From positions 21,030 to 85,029 of the forward strand of contig JAQJVL010002711.1 in NCBI GenBank assembly GCA_035578905.1: a stretch of 64,000 nucleotides of DNA, written 5' to 3'. Each line of letters begins with the position of its first letter. Position 1 is the first letter of the stretch. The notes beneath the pieces are model-generated. The model did no database searches, was not told the DNA's origin, and saw only the letters and a program-made list of their open reading frames with translations. Source of the stretch: Stictocephala bisonia (taxonomy: Eukaryota > Arthropoda > Insecta > Hemiptera > Membracidae). Of the stretch, positions 48,990 to 60,115 are shown piece after piece. Both the position numbers and the translations under genes were made by a program.

Positions 48990-49332
48990 TTTTACGTATG
49001 CTACTAAGTGCGTATGCTATTAAGTGCGTATGCTACTAAGGGCGTATGACATTAAATGCGTATGTTCTAAGTGTGTATGCTACTAAGTGTGTATGGTACT
49101 AAGTGCGTATGCTACTAAGTGTGTACTCTACTAAGTGAGTACTCTACTAAGTGCGTATGCTACTAAGTGCGTAATCTACTAAGTGCGCATTTTACAAAGT
49201 GCGTATACTACTAAGTGCGTATACTACTAAGTGCGTACTCTACTAAGTGCGTACTCTACTAAGTGCGTACTCTACTAAGTGCGTATGCTACTAAGTGCGT
49301 ACTCTACTAAGTGTGTATGCTACTAAGTGCCA
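48990..49332 (+). repeat. 16-bp satellite GCGTATGCTACTAAGT
   Basis: About 21 units with the two main forms GCGTATGCTACTAAGT and GCGTACTCTACTAAGT. It ends in a stretch reading CTACTAAGTGCC. It lies just outside the outer end of the right arm. Confidence 0.93.
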
Positions 49333-49588
49333 TGTATGAAACATTGATACGGGAAGCTTTGTTTAATATTAATGACACCAACATCTTTAGATTGAGAAGG
49401 AGAATTAAAAATATTTATTATCCAAGCTGAATTAGAATGTTATTTTGGTAATTGCATAAATTAAGCATTTATTTGTGCTATGTGCCTACAGTGTCTTCAA
49501 AGCTTGTTGTGTTGTATTTTAGTACTTGCGATTCATAGCTGTGCAACATTATCTAAATTACAAACAATTACAGAGACTATACAGTTGT

Positions 49589-49589
<1 letters not shown>

Positions 49590-49624
<35 letters not shown>
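49590..49624. repeat. Poly(T) run of about 35
   Basis: An uninterrupted T run immediately left of the fourth family fragment. It could be the poly(A) tail of a minus-strand retroposed sequence, but I see no body for one. Confidence 0.85.
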
Positions 49625-49626
<2 letters not shown>

Positions 49627-49639
49627 TGAGAGGTTTTTA

Positions 49640-49720
49640 CTGAGAGGTTTAAAGAAAGCTCTTCTTTTGTAATGACTAATCCCTTCTTGCTTTTTCCGTT
49701 TACAAAAAACCCCTTTTAGT
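49640..49720 (-). repeat. Fourth fragment of the antiparallel family
   Basis: GTTTAAAGAAAGCTCTTCTT, TTGTAATGACTAATCCC, TTCTTGCTTTTTCCGTTTAC and AAACCCC align with 43,912-43,985 (AGTTAAATAAGCTTTCCCTT..., CCAATCTCTTCTTGCTTTCG). Only the block after the conserved stop codon is present. Confidence 0.5.
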
Positions 49721-50499
49721 AACATTACATGAACATGTATTAGTAATTTGGTAGTTTGGATTGGTATATTTATTTATAGGTTAGTGTTTTTATCGTATTG
49801 AATGAGAAACCAATAGATTTCCGTTAAGTGAAAATATGAATATATTATAATCTTTCCAGTGAGGATAAACTTTTACCGATTAATACGCGCTTCACAACTA
49901 GGTACATGCAGAGTACATTTCCACTTGCTGTAGAATTAAATTAAAATTGTAGCTTAAAAACGAAAAATATCTAAATTGATAGGTATGTGTTCATCAAAAA
50001 AATAAATTTGACAAGACATTTTTATATTTTGGCGACTTTATAGTAATTAAAATAATTTTTCTTTGTTCTACTTATCATCAGTAAGAATTGAATTATCAAC
50101 GCTATTCAACATCGTCACTTAATTAGATGGACAATACTGAAATACACAATAAATGAAATTTTACTATTATTTTTTGAGAAGGATTTTTCTTTTAGAGAAT
50201 ACGCACACACCTTAAGATTTATACACAAGTCATGTAACTTTTATAGGGATAAATCCATTCAACATTTGTTGTATGAAATCTACTCAACATTTATTAGCAT
50301 ACATTTTTTTGAGCGCTGAACCATAAAGAAGAAAAAACATGAGCTTTTTAGCAAAAATAAGAAATTGATGCAAAGAATATTTAGAGTTTATGTTATGAAT
50401 GAATGAATATGGGATTTCTTATTAATAACGAAACACATTTTAGTTCCAAAAGGAAATTATGAACTGACTATAATTTGTTGATAGTATTTATTTACGACG
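49721..50499. other. Unassigned AT-rich sequence
   Basis: No domain, RNA gene or repeat was recognised. Confidence 0.5.
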
Positions 50500-51012
50500 G
50501 GCAGGTGTCTTAATGAACCCTCCCCTTAATTTACAATTGATCGTTTATGCAAGGTATCTAGAAGAACTTGCCTTTCCCAACACAATTTTACCTGTGATGT
50601 CTCGATGAACCCTCCCCTTGATTTACGATTGATCGTTTATGAAATGTATCTAAAAGAACTTACCTTTCCCAGCACAATTTTACCTCTGATGTCTCGATGA
50701 ACCCTCTCCTTGATTTATGATCAATTATCTAGAAAGATCAAGTTTATAGATCAAGTTATGAAAGGTATCTAGAAGAACTTACCTTTCCCAACACAATTTT
50801 ACTTCTGATGTCTCGATGAACCCTCTCCTTGATTTATGATCAATTATCTAGAAAGATCAAGTTTATAGATCAAGTTATGAAAGGTATCTAGAAGAACTTA
50901 CCTTTCCCAACACAATTTTACTTCTGATGTCTCGATGAACCCTCTCCTTGATTTATGATTAATCGTTTATGAAAGGTATCTAAAAGAACTTACCTTTCCC
51001 AACACAATTTTA
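50500..51012 (+). repeat. ~119-bp satellite, five units
   Basis: GATGTCTCGATGAACCCTC recurs at 50,596, 50,688, 50,807 and 50,926, with a diverged first unit near 50,505 (spacings 92, 119, 119). Units also share AGAACTTACCTTTCCCAAC and ACAATTTTAC. The two central units carry an extra 27-base insert containing TCTAGAAAGATCAAGTTTAT, which explains the length difference. Confidence 0.9.
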
Positions 51013-52480
51013 CCACCTAAATAAGAATATCAACCTCTCAATCATTTTACCACTAATTACTTAATTTCAATAGCATATAGTCTGCATATTTAATAATCAG
51101 AACCAACAAGCTGCTTGTTTGTAGTAATTTAACGTGTTACTAGACTTATAAGTTGGTTCGGTAATGTTTTACAAATAAACAACATATTGAGTAATATGTA
51201 ATGGTTAATAAAACACTTTAGTTGTTTTTTAATAACAATAAAATAACGGTGTCCTTTTTAACAGCTGTCATAATCTAGTGCAATGTTCACTTATTGTTTC
51301 TTATTTATATTGATAATCAGACTATTATAGTAAAATTAACGTAAAAAAATAAATGGTTCCAAAGAATCAGCACAAATTTTCCCCCGTATTAAACAATAAA
51401 AAATTTAAAAGTTTGAAATTATCAGTTTTATTTCCAAATATGTTTGTTTGCCATAACTAAAAACTAGTCAATTTAGAGGCATGCGGTTTTTACAAAAATA
51501 TTTTAAATTTTAACTCACATCTGTCCTGTAAATTTAATCAAAATCATTAAAGTCGTTTTTGAGAAAATTCTACTTTTGTATGTTTTTGCCAATAAAATAT
51601 TTAAAAAATTTAAATTTCAAAAAAGTTAAAAAAATTTTCTGATATTGTCTAAATACGCATACAAACCAAATTTTATATAAATTTATCCATCAGTTTGGTC
51701 TCCTGCGAACTGCACATACACACGGGCACACATACGGACAGAGACAAAAAAATTGTTTTGAAAACCCCCACTTTTTTGGTTCAGTGGATTTTTAAGACCA
51801 ACTAACTTGTAAACAATATTTTTGGACGATCACAATATTTTCTCTATGCTAACGCATATGGGAGAAAGTAAAGTATCTAAAATACACTGCTTACCTTTTT
51901 CACTATCATGTTAGCCTTATCCTGATGGTTTGAAATAAATATGCAGTAAAAATACATTATAAAAGGCATTTTATTAAAATGTCTAAGATTGATATTAAAA
52001 TCTCAGGAGCAAATACCACATGATAAAAATAACTTTTGACATCAGTTTTTTTCCATCACTTAGTACAGGGTACATTACTGCCTTACAGTAAGTAATTACA
52101 ATTAAATTTGTGAATAGAACCACTTACAAAACAACGCAATTCTACCAACAGATATTGAGTTATTTCGTTAGTCAATAGAAACACATAACAAATTAAATAG
52201 CAATAAAACAAAAAATAACAATGAAAATTTAAAACTAAATTGTAACAAAACATTCTAATAGACCTAATAATGTATTTTAACATAAGTGATTCAAATCTTC
52301 TGTTTATTTAAAAAAAATTTAGTTTTTGATATATTAGTTTGATATAAATACAGTACATATATTGGTATCAATAAAGTTGTCTTTGGCATAATGTCATTAA
52401 TTGCATTTAACACTATATTAATTACTGTGAATTCGTTAGGAACTTCCGTATAACTTTTGTAGTACTCGTGATATAGATTA
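51013..52480. other. Unassigned AT-rich sequence
   Basis: A GC-richer patch near 51,700-51,790 (CGAACTGCACATACACACGG, GGACAGAGAC, ACCCCCACTTTTTTGGTTCA) looks like part of a dispersed repeat, but I cannot define its limits. Nothing coding was found. Confidence 0.45.
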
Positions 52481-52612
52481 GATTTAAAATTACAGTGTTT
52501 GTCCAAAATCTATAACAGAAAGAAACATTTAAAATGCACAAAGAAATAGATTTAAAATTACAGCGTTTGTCCAAAATCTATAACAAAAATAAACATTTAA
52601 ATTGCACAAAGA
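52481..52612 (+). repeat. ~67-bp direct duplication
   Basis: AGATTTAAAATTACAG(T/C)G, TTTGTCCAAAATCTATAAC and AAACATTTAAA.TGCACAAAG occur twice in succession with few differences. Confidence 0.88.
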
Positions 52613-52659
52613 AAAGTAAATCATGAAGGAATAATGGACTGTTTATTACCTTACCGGCC

Positions 52660-52974
52660 ATGTTGGTGAGTGCACAGGTGTGTACATGTGCATGCATGTT
52701 TGTACGTGTACATGCATGTTTGACGTCATTGCTGATTGAGGAATGACCGTGTTGGGTTCACCATCGACTCATGTTATGTGCTGATTAGTTTGATAATTGG
52801 TGAGTGCACAGGTGTGTACATGTACATGCATGTTTGTGCATGTATATGCATGTTTGTGCATGTACATGCATGTTTGTGCATGTACATGCATGTTTGACGT
52901 CATTGCTGATTGAGGAATGACCGTGTTGGGTTCACCATCGACTCATGTTATGTGCTGATTAGTTTGATAATTGT
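52660..52974 (+). repeat. Direct duplication with internal TGCATGTACATGCATGTTTG words
   Basis: GGTGAGTGCACAGGTGTGTA to GATTAGTTTGATAATTG occurs twice (about 52,662-52,798 and 52,799-52,974). The copies share an identical segment from TTTGACGTCATTGCTGATTG to CATCGACTCATGTTATGTGC. The second copy has two extra palindromic ATGCATGT-type words. Confidence 0.92.
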
Positions 52975-53160
52975 AAATTGAAAATGTTGCAACTCTAAAA
53001 GTTCTACTATACACTTATAAACATTGAAAACTGTGAGTGCATTTAATTATTTAGAATAAAAATAATAAATACGAGGTACCAAGGTATAAAGTTTATTAAA
53101 AAACTTAGTTAGGCTAAGTTTAGTTTTATAGATGTTGCCTTAGTTTTGAAACTAAATCGT

Positions 53161-53165
<5 letters not shown>

Positions 53166-53214
<49 letters not shown>
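53166..53214. repeat. (TA)n microsatellite
   Basis: About 49 bases of TA units. A smaller one lies at 53,995-54,011. Confidence 0.97.
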
Positions 53215-53217
<3 letters not shown>

Positions 53218-53218
53218 G

Positions 53219-53316
53219 GAAACGTTACATAAAACAAGTTAAGAACAATGAACAGTAAAATAAGTACGAACATGGATGTATACCTTAATGTACCACGTTA
53301 TCCTCAGACCAGAGGC
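53219..53316. repeat. Single diverged arm of the 44.48-kb fold-back
   Basis: ACGTTACATAAAACAAGTTA, then GTACCACGTTATCCTCAGACCAGAGGC, follows the order of 44,479-44,580 (ACGTCACACAACACAAATTT...GAACCACGCC...CCTCAGACCAGAGGGG). The inverted partner is absent here. Confidence 0.45.
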
Positions 53317-54174
53317 ATTTACAAACAATGGAATCATCAAAAGGCGATGTATTTAGATATTATTTACTTGACGAATCCCTTTGGTTGAAAAGATCGATTA
53401 TCTTAATAGTTTTATTCCTTTTTATATTATATTAAAATAGTATTTAACTTGTTTTTAATTTCTAACTACACGTAATGTTACTGTTATGTCTGTAACCCCC
53501 TAGTACTTATAACTCTGTTATGACTACTTATACAGTTTTTACCTTTTATTACCTAAATGAAAATATTAATATTTTGCTTAGTTTGAGCAATAGTGTACAA
53601 TCGAAATGCGTGCATTAACAATGAAACATTATGAAAAATTCGAAAATTGGTGTAAATCATCACGAAAACACTTTCAAAAAAGGATCTGTAAACAATGTAA
53701 AATAAGCGGTCTTCAAGCTCAAGTTAGACGTTTCTGAACTTTGTTGTTATGCTCTCAAGAACTGTCGACGGATGAGAATCATAATGTCTATTTTATCCAG
53801 CCTGGTTTTATGAAGGCTGACAAGATAAGAAGACATAACTTTCTCTGATAAAAGTCACTTCGGCGAGCCATACGGAAGTGTAACTTTTCCAACATTCCCG
53901 ACGTGAAAGAGGATGTACATAATATTTAAATGTCATATTCTGTAGGTTGAGGCGTGTTTTAAAATTCTCTTAACAACGGGTTGTTTATAGAAATATATAT
54001 ATATATATATATGGATGTTGATTCATATATGTTTCTTGTTTATAAGTTAAGCTTAATTTAAGGGATTCTTATTATTTTGGTGAAATAAGAATATGTTGGT
54101 TAAATATCTTTGAAGGTATTTTTTGCGTAATTTTTTAGTTAAAATAATATTTTACTAGAGGCTGTCTGCCAAAA
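53317..54174. other. Unassigned AT-rich sequence
   Basis: No domain or RNA gene was recognised. Confidence 0.5.
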
Positions 54175-54175
54175 G

Positions 54176-54915
54176 TGCTTTTTCTAGATGTTTTAGTAGT
54201 TTTTCTAGATGGTTTAGTAGTTTTTATAGATGTTTTAGTAGTTTTCTAGATGGTTAAGTAGTTTTTCTAGATGTTTTAGTAGTTTTTCTAGATGGTTTAG
54301 TAGTTTTCTAGATGGTTAAGTAGTTTTTCTAGATTTTTTAGTAGTTTTTTTAGATGGTTTAGTAGTTTTTCTATATATTTTAGTAGTTTTCTAGATGGTT
54401 AAGTAGTTTTTCTAGATGTTTTAGTAGTTTTCTAGATGGTTAAGTAGTTTTTCTAGATGTTTTAGTAGTTTTCTAGACGGTTAAGTAGTTTTTCTAGATG
54501 TTTTAGTAGTTTTCTAGATAGTTAAGTAGTTTTTCTAGATGGTTTGGTAATTGTTCTAGATTGTTTAGTGGTTTAGTAGTTTTTCTAGATGGTTTAGTAG
54601 TTTTTCTAGATGTTTTAGTAGTTTTCTAGATGGTTTAGTAGTTTTTCTAGATGGTTAAGTAGTTTTTCTAGATAGTTTAGTAGTTTTTCTAGATGGTTTA
54701 GTAATTGTTCTAGATTGTTTAGTGGTTTAGTAGTTTTTCTAGATGGTTTAGTAGTTTTTCTAGATGTTTTAGTAGTTTTCTAGATGGTTTAGTAGTTTTT
54801 CTAGATGGTTAAGTAGTTTTTCTAGATAGTTTAGTAGTTTTTCTAGATGGTTTAGTAATTGTTCTAGATTGTTTAGTGGTTTAGTAGTTTTTCTAGATGG
54901 TTTAGTAGTTTTTCT
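54176..54915 (+). repeat. ~21-bp satellite with higher-order structure
   Basis: About 35 units of TTTTTCTAGATGGTTTAGTAG, with GTTTTAG, GGTTAAG and one-T-shorter variants. The rare junction GTAATTGTTCTAGATTGTTT then AGTGGTTTAGTAG appears near 54,546, 54,693 and 54,845, about 147-152 bases apart with the same unit variants between. The right half is therefore a higher-order repeat of about seven units. Confidence 0.93.
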
Positions 54916-55118
54916 TATTATTTGTTACTTATCTAGGAGGAGTATATTATAAATTATTACTCATATTATTCATCATAATTATTATTATTATTATTATTCT
55001 CAAGTTACCGTGATTATTACTATTCAGTAAGACGTCGATCGCAGAGATATGGGCATTATGAGGAGGGGTGAATGAGTGTGATGAGAGTAGGTGAACGAAT
55101 GTAGTCATTGTTACTAAC

Positions 55119-55152
<34 letters not shown>
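55119..55152. repeat. (TAA)n microsatellite, tail of the 55.3-kb non-LTR copy
   Basis: About eleven TAA units. On the minus strand this is a TTA tail directly after GCAATAAAAAATATA, marking the retrotransposon's 3' end. Confidence 0.9.
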
Positions 55153-56215
55153 TATTTTTTATTGCATCTTGTTAACAATTGACAAAATTGTATCGCAATA
55201 GTCATTAATAAATAAAATAAAATTTGCCATCCATTCAATCACAATAACACTTTCAAACATACATTTTTTTTTTTTTCACGCACCCAAATTCCCATTCATT
55301 CGCCAATTATACCTCCAAAATGTCCTCCAGTATCAATTTTAAAATTCAGTGGCTTCCCAATTATATGAAAAAAACTCGTCTACACTATAAAATGCCAGTT
55401 TGGCCAAACATTTCTTGAGACGGTTCTTAAACGCCTTGGGCGTTGTAGCATTTTTAATACATTCTGGGAGTCTGTTAATTATACGAACACCAATCTGTGA
55501 GGGTAGGTGTTCGTAGACTACCGTCCTGTGATTTCCAATTCTGTATATATCTCTGCTTCTAGTATGATGATTGTGAATATCTCTGCCTCTTGTCAGTGCA
55601 GTTTTAAACATACAATATGTTGCTGTCTCTAAAATATAGAGGCAAGGCAACGTCAGCAGGTTTAACCGTTTAAATACTGGCCTACACGACTCTCTATAAT
55701 GTAATTTGCTAATTATTCTAACTGCCATTTTTTGAATTCTAAATATTCTGGTCAGGTTTGTGGCAGAGCAGCCTCCCCACAAAGCCAGACCATATGAGAG
55801 ATGACTGTAAACTAAACCATGATAAGCTGTCATCATTATATGGTTAGGGCAAAATTTTGCTAAGTTTCTCAAAACATAAATGCTTGATGAAAGCTTTTTG
55901 CAAAGACTGTCAACATGTATATTCCAAGTCAAACCCCGATCTAGGTATATTCCGAGGAATTTAGTTGAATTTAACTCCTCAATTTCATTTTCATCTATTG
56001 CCACTGTCAAATTTCCTTCGGAATCTGACTTCCGTAAACAGAACTTCATGAAATTGGACTTAGTCGAATTAGTGTTAAGGTTTAGTTCTTGAAATTTTTG
56101 AATGCAGTTGTTCAGATCCATGTATGCATGGATTTCAAGCTCCTGATTTGTAATTTCTTTAAAGCAGAGAGTCGTGTCATCAGCATACTGCACGAGTGAC
56201 CCATGCAGTAGTGAT
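55153..56215 (-). pseudogene. 5'-truncated non-LTR retrotransposon, RT C-terminal part
   Basis: The minus-strand frame of 284 codons (56,193-55,339) starts at the catalytic motif QYADDTTLC. It continues with KFLGIYLDRGLTWNIHVDSL, ALWGGCSATNLTRIFRIQKM, RESCRPVFKRLNLLTLPCLY, LPSQIGVRIINRLPE and the YSVDEFF ending, the same C-terminal domain as in the copy at 84-3074. Homology begins abruptly near 56,215 at HGSLVQYADD, so endonuclease and most of the RT are missing, as expected from incomplete reverse transcription. What remains is open. The 3' UTR (55,338-55,153) ends in a TTA tail. Confidence 0.88.
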
Positions 56216-56613
56216 GAACCAATGATCGAACGAACTATGATCGACTGTTTCCCAGAACGAGTGAGAACAAATAGCTCAATAGCCAGGGCAACAAAGGGAC
56301 GTACAGCTTTATGTGGAATGTGAAATATTATTGTGACAGCCGGCCGTCTACTTAACTAAATCAAATTAACGATTTTGTATTTTCAGTGGGAGATTTTAAT
56401 AAGTAAAGTCTATAAATGAAAGTTCAGGTTAAGTGGTAATCAATTAAAATTCTTTACATCTAATTACTCAATGATTCAATGTAACAAAAAAATGAACAAA
56501 ATAAGAGAATTACAATATGACTATAACAACAGTTCAACTAATATGTTTTTAAGAAATGTTAAAATCAATTAATAATCACAAAAGTTTCCAATTGGGTTAA
56601 CGTTATAATTTAG
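56216..56613. other. Unassigned AT-rich sequence
   Basis: No feature was recognised between the truncation point of the retrotransposon and the 94-bp array. Confidence 0.5.
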
Positions 56614-57275
56614 AAAAGGTTGGTGGAGATAGAGAGAGACTACGTGACTGTTCACGACGGTATCGAACTACTGGAGCGGACAGTGCCTGCCCTCCTGCAT
56701 GGCGGCCTCAAAAGGTTGGTGGAGATAGAGAGACTACGTGACTGTTCACGACGGTATCGAACTACTGGAGCGGTCAGTGCCTGCCCTCCTGCATGGCGGC
56801 CTCAAAAGGTTGGTGGAGATAGAGAGACTACGTGACTGTTCACGACGGTATCGAACTACTGGAGCGGTCAGTGCCTGCCCTCCTGCATGGCGGCCTCAAA
56901 AGGTTGGTGGAGATAGAGAGACTACGTGACTGTTCACGACGGTATCGAACTACTGGAGCGGTCAGTGCCTGCCCTCCTGCATGGCGGTCTCAAAAGGTTG
57001 GTGGAGATAGAGAGACTACGTGACTGTTCACGACGGTATCGTCCTACTGGAGCGGACAGTGCCTGCCCTCCTGCATGGCGGCCTCAAAAGGTTGGTGGAG
57101 ATAGAGAGACTACGTGACTGTTCACGACGGTATCGAACTACTGGAGCGGACAGTGCCTGCCCTCCTGCATGGCGGCCTCAAAAGGTTGGTGGAGATAGAG
57201 AGACTACGTGACTGTTCACGACGGTATCGAACTACTGGAGCGGACAGTGCCTGCCCTCCTGCATGGTGGCCTCAA
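56614..57275 (+). repeat. 94-bp GC-rich minisatellite, seven units
   Basis: Units begin AAGGTTGGTGGAGATAGAGA at 56,614 and then every 94 bases (the first is two bases longer). Each contains ACGTGACTGTTCACGACGG, TATCGAACTACTGGAGCGG, CAGTGCCTGCCCTCCTGC and ATGGCGGCCTCAAA. The units are nearly identical and more than half G+C in a region that is mostly A+T. Since 94 is not a multiple of three, the same bases are read in all three frames in turn, which produces the series of overlapping 63-codon frames. These are not genes. Confidence 0.95.
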
Positions 57276-57727
57276 AATTCGTTGATGGGGCAGTCCCCCC
57301 ACCAGCCAACACCCTGCAGAATAGCGCTGCCAAACGATTATATTATGCGCAACTAACGGAAAAAGTGACCAAGTTCGATGTGAAACATGTTTTTAGTCTG
57401 GATGGCGGTAGTCACTATCTAGCCTAGTTGCTCAACCGGATGGACATCTTCCGCCACGCGCACAAATTTAATCTGCAAAATTTCTATTGTCTTTTATAAC
57501 TTATGCCAGCTTATTTTCCAGTTTTGTTTCTTTATTAGATTTTGGTTAAAATGACTATAGAAGTTAGGTGGTTTGATTGAAAATGTGTGAAATAAATTAA
57601 ATTGATATTTCCTGTTCCTATCCTTGAGAATTAATTTATTAAAATCAAGAATCTTATAAATTCTGACATCAGTTTATTAATAAAAACAATACTAATCACT
57701 ATTATTGACAGCAAAACATATTTATAT
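57276..57727. other. Unassigned sequence after the 94-bp array
   Basis: The first 180 bases are GC-richer (CAGTCCCCCCACCAGCCAAC) and may be the unique flank from which the array's unit came. The rest is AT-rich. No gene is recognised. Confidence 0.5.
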
Positions 57728-58772
57728 TAATAATAATAATAATAAATCCTTTATTGCATGGACAATATAAAAAAATATTGTATCGCAAACGTCAGTATTA
57801 AAATTAGTTAACCTAAGGCTTTAATTTAAACAATCATTCATAACAATAAATACACACAAACATACATATAAGGAGGGCATTCACACAAATCTATCTATAG
57901 TGTTTGAAACTCCCACAAAAGTCAACGGGATGTGTCTAGCCAATTAAGTTGGTCTCCCAGTCGTGTGCTAGGAACTCTCCGATGCTGTAAAAAGCCTGGG
58001 ACAACAGTATGTCTCTCAAGCGGGTCTTAAATATTTTTGAATTTGGAGCAATTTTAATTTCTTTAGGTAAGCTGTTAATTAATTTGACACCCACCTGCGA
58101 GGGCAGGTGTTGATAGACTACCGTTCTGTGTTGCCCAGTACGGTAGTCATCTCTGCCTCTAGTATTATAATTATGTAAGTCACTGCCCCTTATCAGGTTG
58201 CATTTGGACATACAATATAAAATTGTTTCTAGAATATACAAACAAGGCAGAGTCAACAGCTTGAGTTGTTTGAACATTGGTTTGTACGACTCTCTGCTCA
58301 TTAAATTTGCAATAATTCGGACTGCCTTCTTTTGTAGTCTAAACACTCTCAAGAATTCATTATATACACCACCTCCCCAAATCACCAGTCCATAGGAAAG
58401 GTGAGGGTAAATGAGACCATAATATGCCATCATCAGTACCTGAATAAGGCAGTATTTAGAGAGCGTCCTCAGTACATAAATGCCTGAGGATAACTTAGAG
58501 CATACACTATTAATATGGTCATTCCATGTCAAACCTCTGTCGAGGTATATTCCAAGGAATTTAGTGGACTCCACTTCTTCTAGCACAGAGTCCGCCAGTA
58601 ACACTGAGGGGCTACTTCCGAAATCAATGGGCCTCAAACAAAAGTTGATGACCTGTGATTTTGTTGAATTTGTTTTAAGGTTCAGCATATTAAAATGCTG
58701 AGCACAACTGTTCAAATCAAGGTAAACGTTTAATTCTAGATTTTCTTTTTGGATGTCACAGTATAACAAGAG
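57728..58772 (-). pseudogene. Second 5'-truncated non-LTR copy, RT C-terminal part
   Basis: The minus-strand frame of 277 codons (58,769-57,936) starts just after the place of the YADD motif. It reads KFLGIYLDRGLTWNDHINSV, YGLVIWGGGVYNEFLRVFRL, LKLLTLPCLYILETILYCMS, LPSQVGVKLINSLPKE and YSIGEFLAHDWE. It is related to, but clearly different from, the copy 1.7 kb away. Its 3' UTR also ends in TTA units (57,728-57,745) after CAATAAAGG. Orientation and truncation zone match the neighbour, but the proteins differ at many positions, so the two are separate insertions of related families. Confidence 0.88.
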
Positions 58773-59206
58773 TACATTGCGCTAAGAATTTCGTATGTAT
58801 TTTCAGTTTTCCATATGTGTATATTAATTTATTTAAAATTAATCCATGTTAGTTTCCTAAAATCTTCACAAGCGCGTGAGTTAGTCTATTACAGTAATAG
58901 TAACATCTGATGCGAGGATGAAACCCGTTTTTGGGAACACTATGTTCCTTTATCGCTCAATTCATCCATAGCAGAATATAAAAAAAAAATTCAATTGTAT
59001 AAAATGTTCATGAGTTAAATAATATTCTTCGTTATAAAATAAACCTCGTTATAGCAACTAAAGCTCTGAAAGGACGATCTTTTGAAATATAATTACATTA
59101 GTTTATTTATTTATGTTTTATCTGTATTTATGAATGTAATGCTAAGTGGTTTCATCGATATTTATTTGCTGTTTTCTTGGATTTGTTCAAAGCCACAAGG
59201 CCACAG
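58773..59206. other. Unassigned AT-rich sequence
   Basis: No feature was recognised. Confidence 0.5.
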
Positions 59207-59297
59207 TAAGGTTAGATAGAGTTAGGATAGGTTAGATTAGGTTAGGTTAGATTATGTTAGGTTAGGTTAGGTTGGGTTATGTAAGTTAGGTTAGAGT
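59207..59297 (+). repeat. Interstitial TTAGG-type repeat
   Basis: About fifteen GTTAG/GGTTA words, including two runs of AGGTTAGGTTAG, separated by ATT, GAT and TGG variants. TTAGG is the insect telomere unit, and degenerate tracts of it are common inside insect chromosomes. Confidence 0.75.
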
Positions 59298-60115
59298 GCA
59301 ATTTCGACAAGTTTCTCACTTTCTTTCAGAATCATCTTGACTAGGTTATTGTACAAATAACAAAGTTCGAAAGGTTTTAAATGGTTAGTTTGTTGATGAA
59401 AATAACACAACTCATGTATGTTGCTAGTGTTATACACCTGACTCATATTAAATATATTTTAATGTTTAGGAAATAATAGTAATATAATATTTTAAGCAAT
59501 ATTTATTTCGCCTAATCGGCATTGACCTATTTAGTTTAGTGTATGTTTATATTCAAATAAATAACTACATAATAGAGTTCTATATTACTTATATAAATAA
59601 GGTTCATAGTTAAATTCCTTATGTATTTCTATCAAGAAATATAGTTTAATATAGTTAATTATTCAGGTGTTTGATAGTAAAAGATTTTATATTTTACTAA
59701 GAAAACCTTTTATCACTTAATTTTAAATATTTTAAAATTCTAATATAGACTTTATATTTATATGAAATAATTAATTTCATTCAAAATTTTCCGAACCCTG
59801 TTTAACGTAATTCAGAAGATTCTTCATAAAGATTCCAGTTGGTGTTGATTAATAATGTCAATCATGTGAAATGAGCTAATTAATGAGATGTCAATTTGAA
59901 GTTTAAATTTAAAGAAGATATCAAGATTACTAAACCCTCAAGATTAAAAGTTTTAAATTACATTACCAAGACATCTGGCTCAAAACTGTCTTACAAGTAA
60001 TAGTTTGAGATTAATGAAATACGCCCAAGAAAATCTTTAGATACTGTTTATAATTGTAAACTATGTTTAATAACATTTATGTAATAGATACATATTTTAA
60101 CATAGGCCAAGAAAC
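59298..60115. other. Unassigned AT-rich sequence
   Basis: No feature was recognised. Confidence 0.5.
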
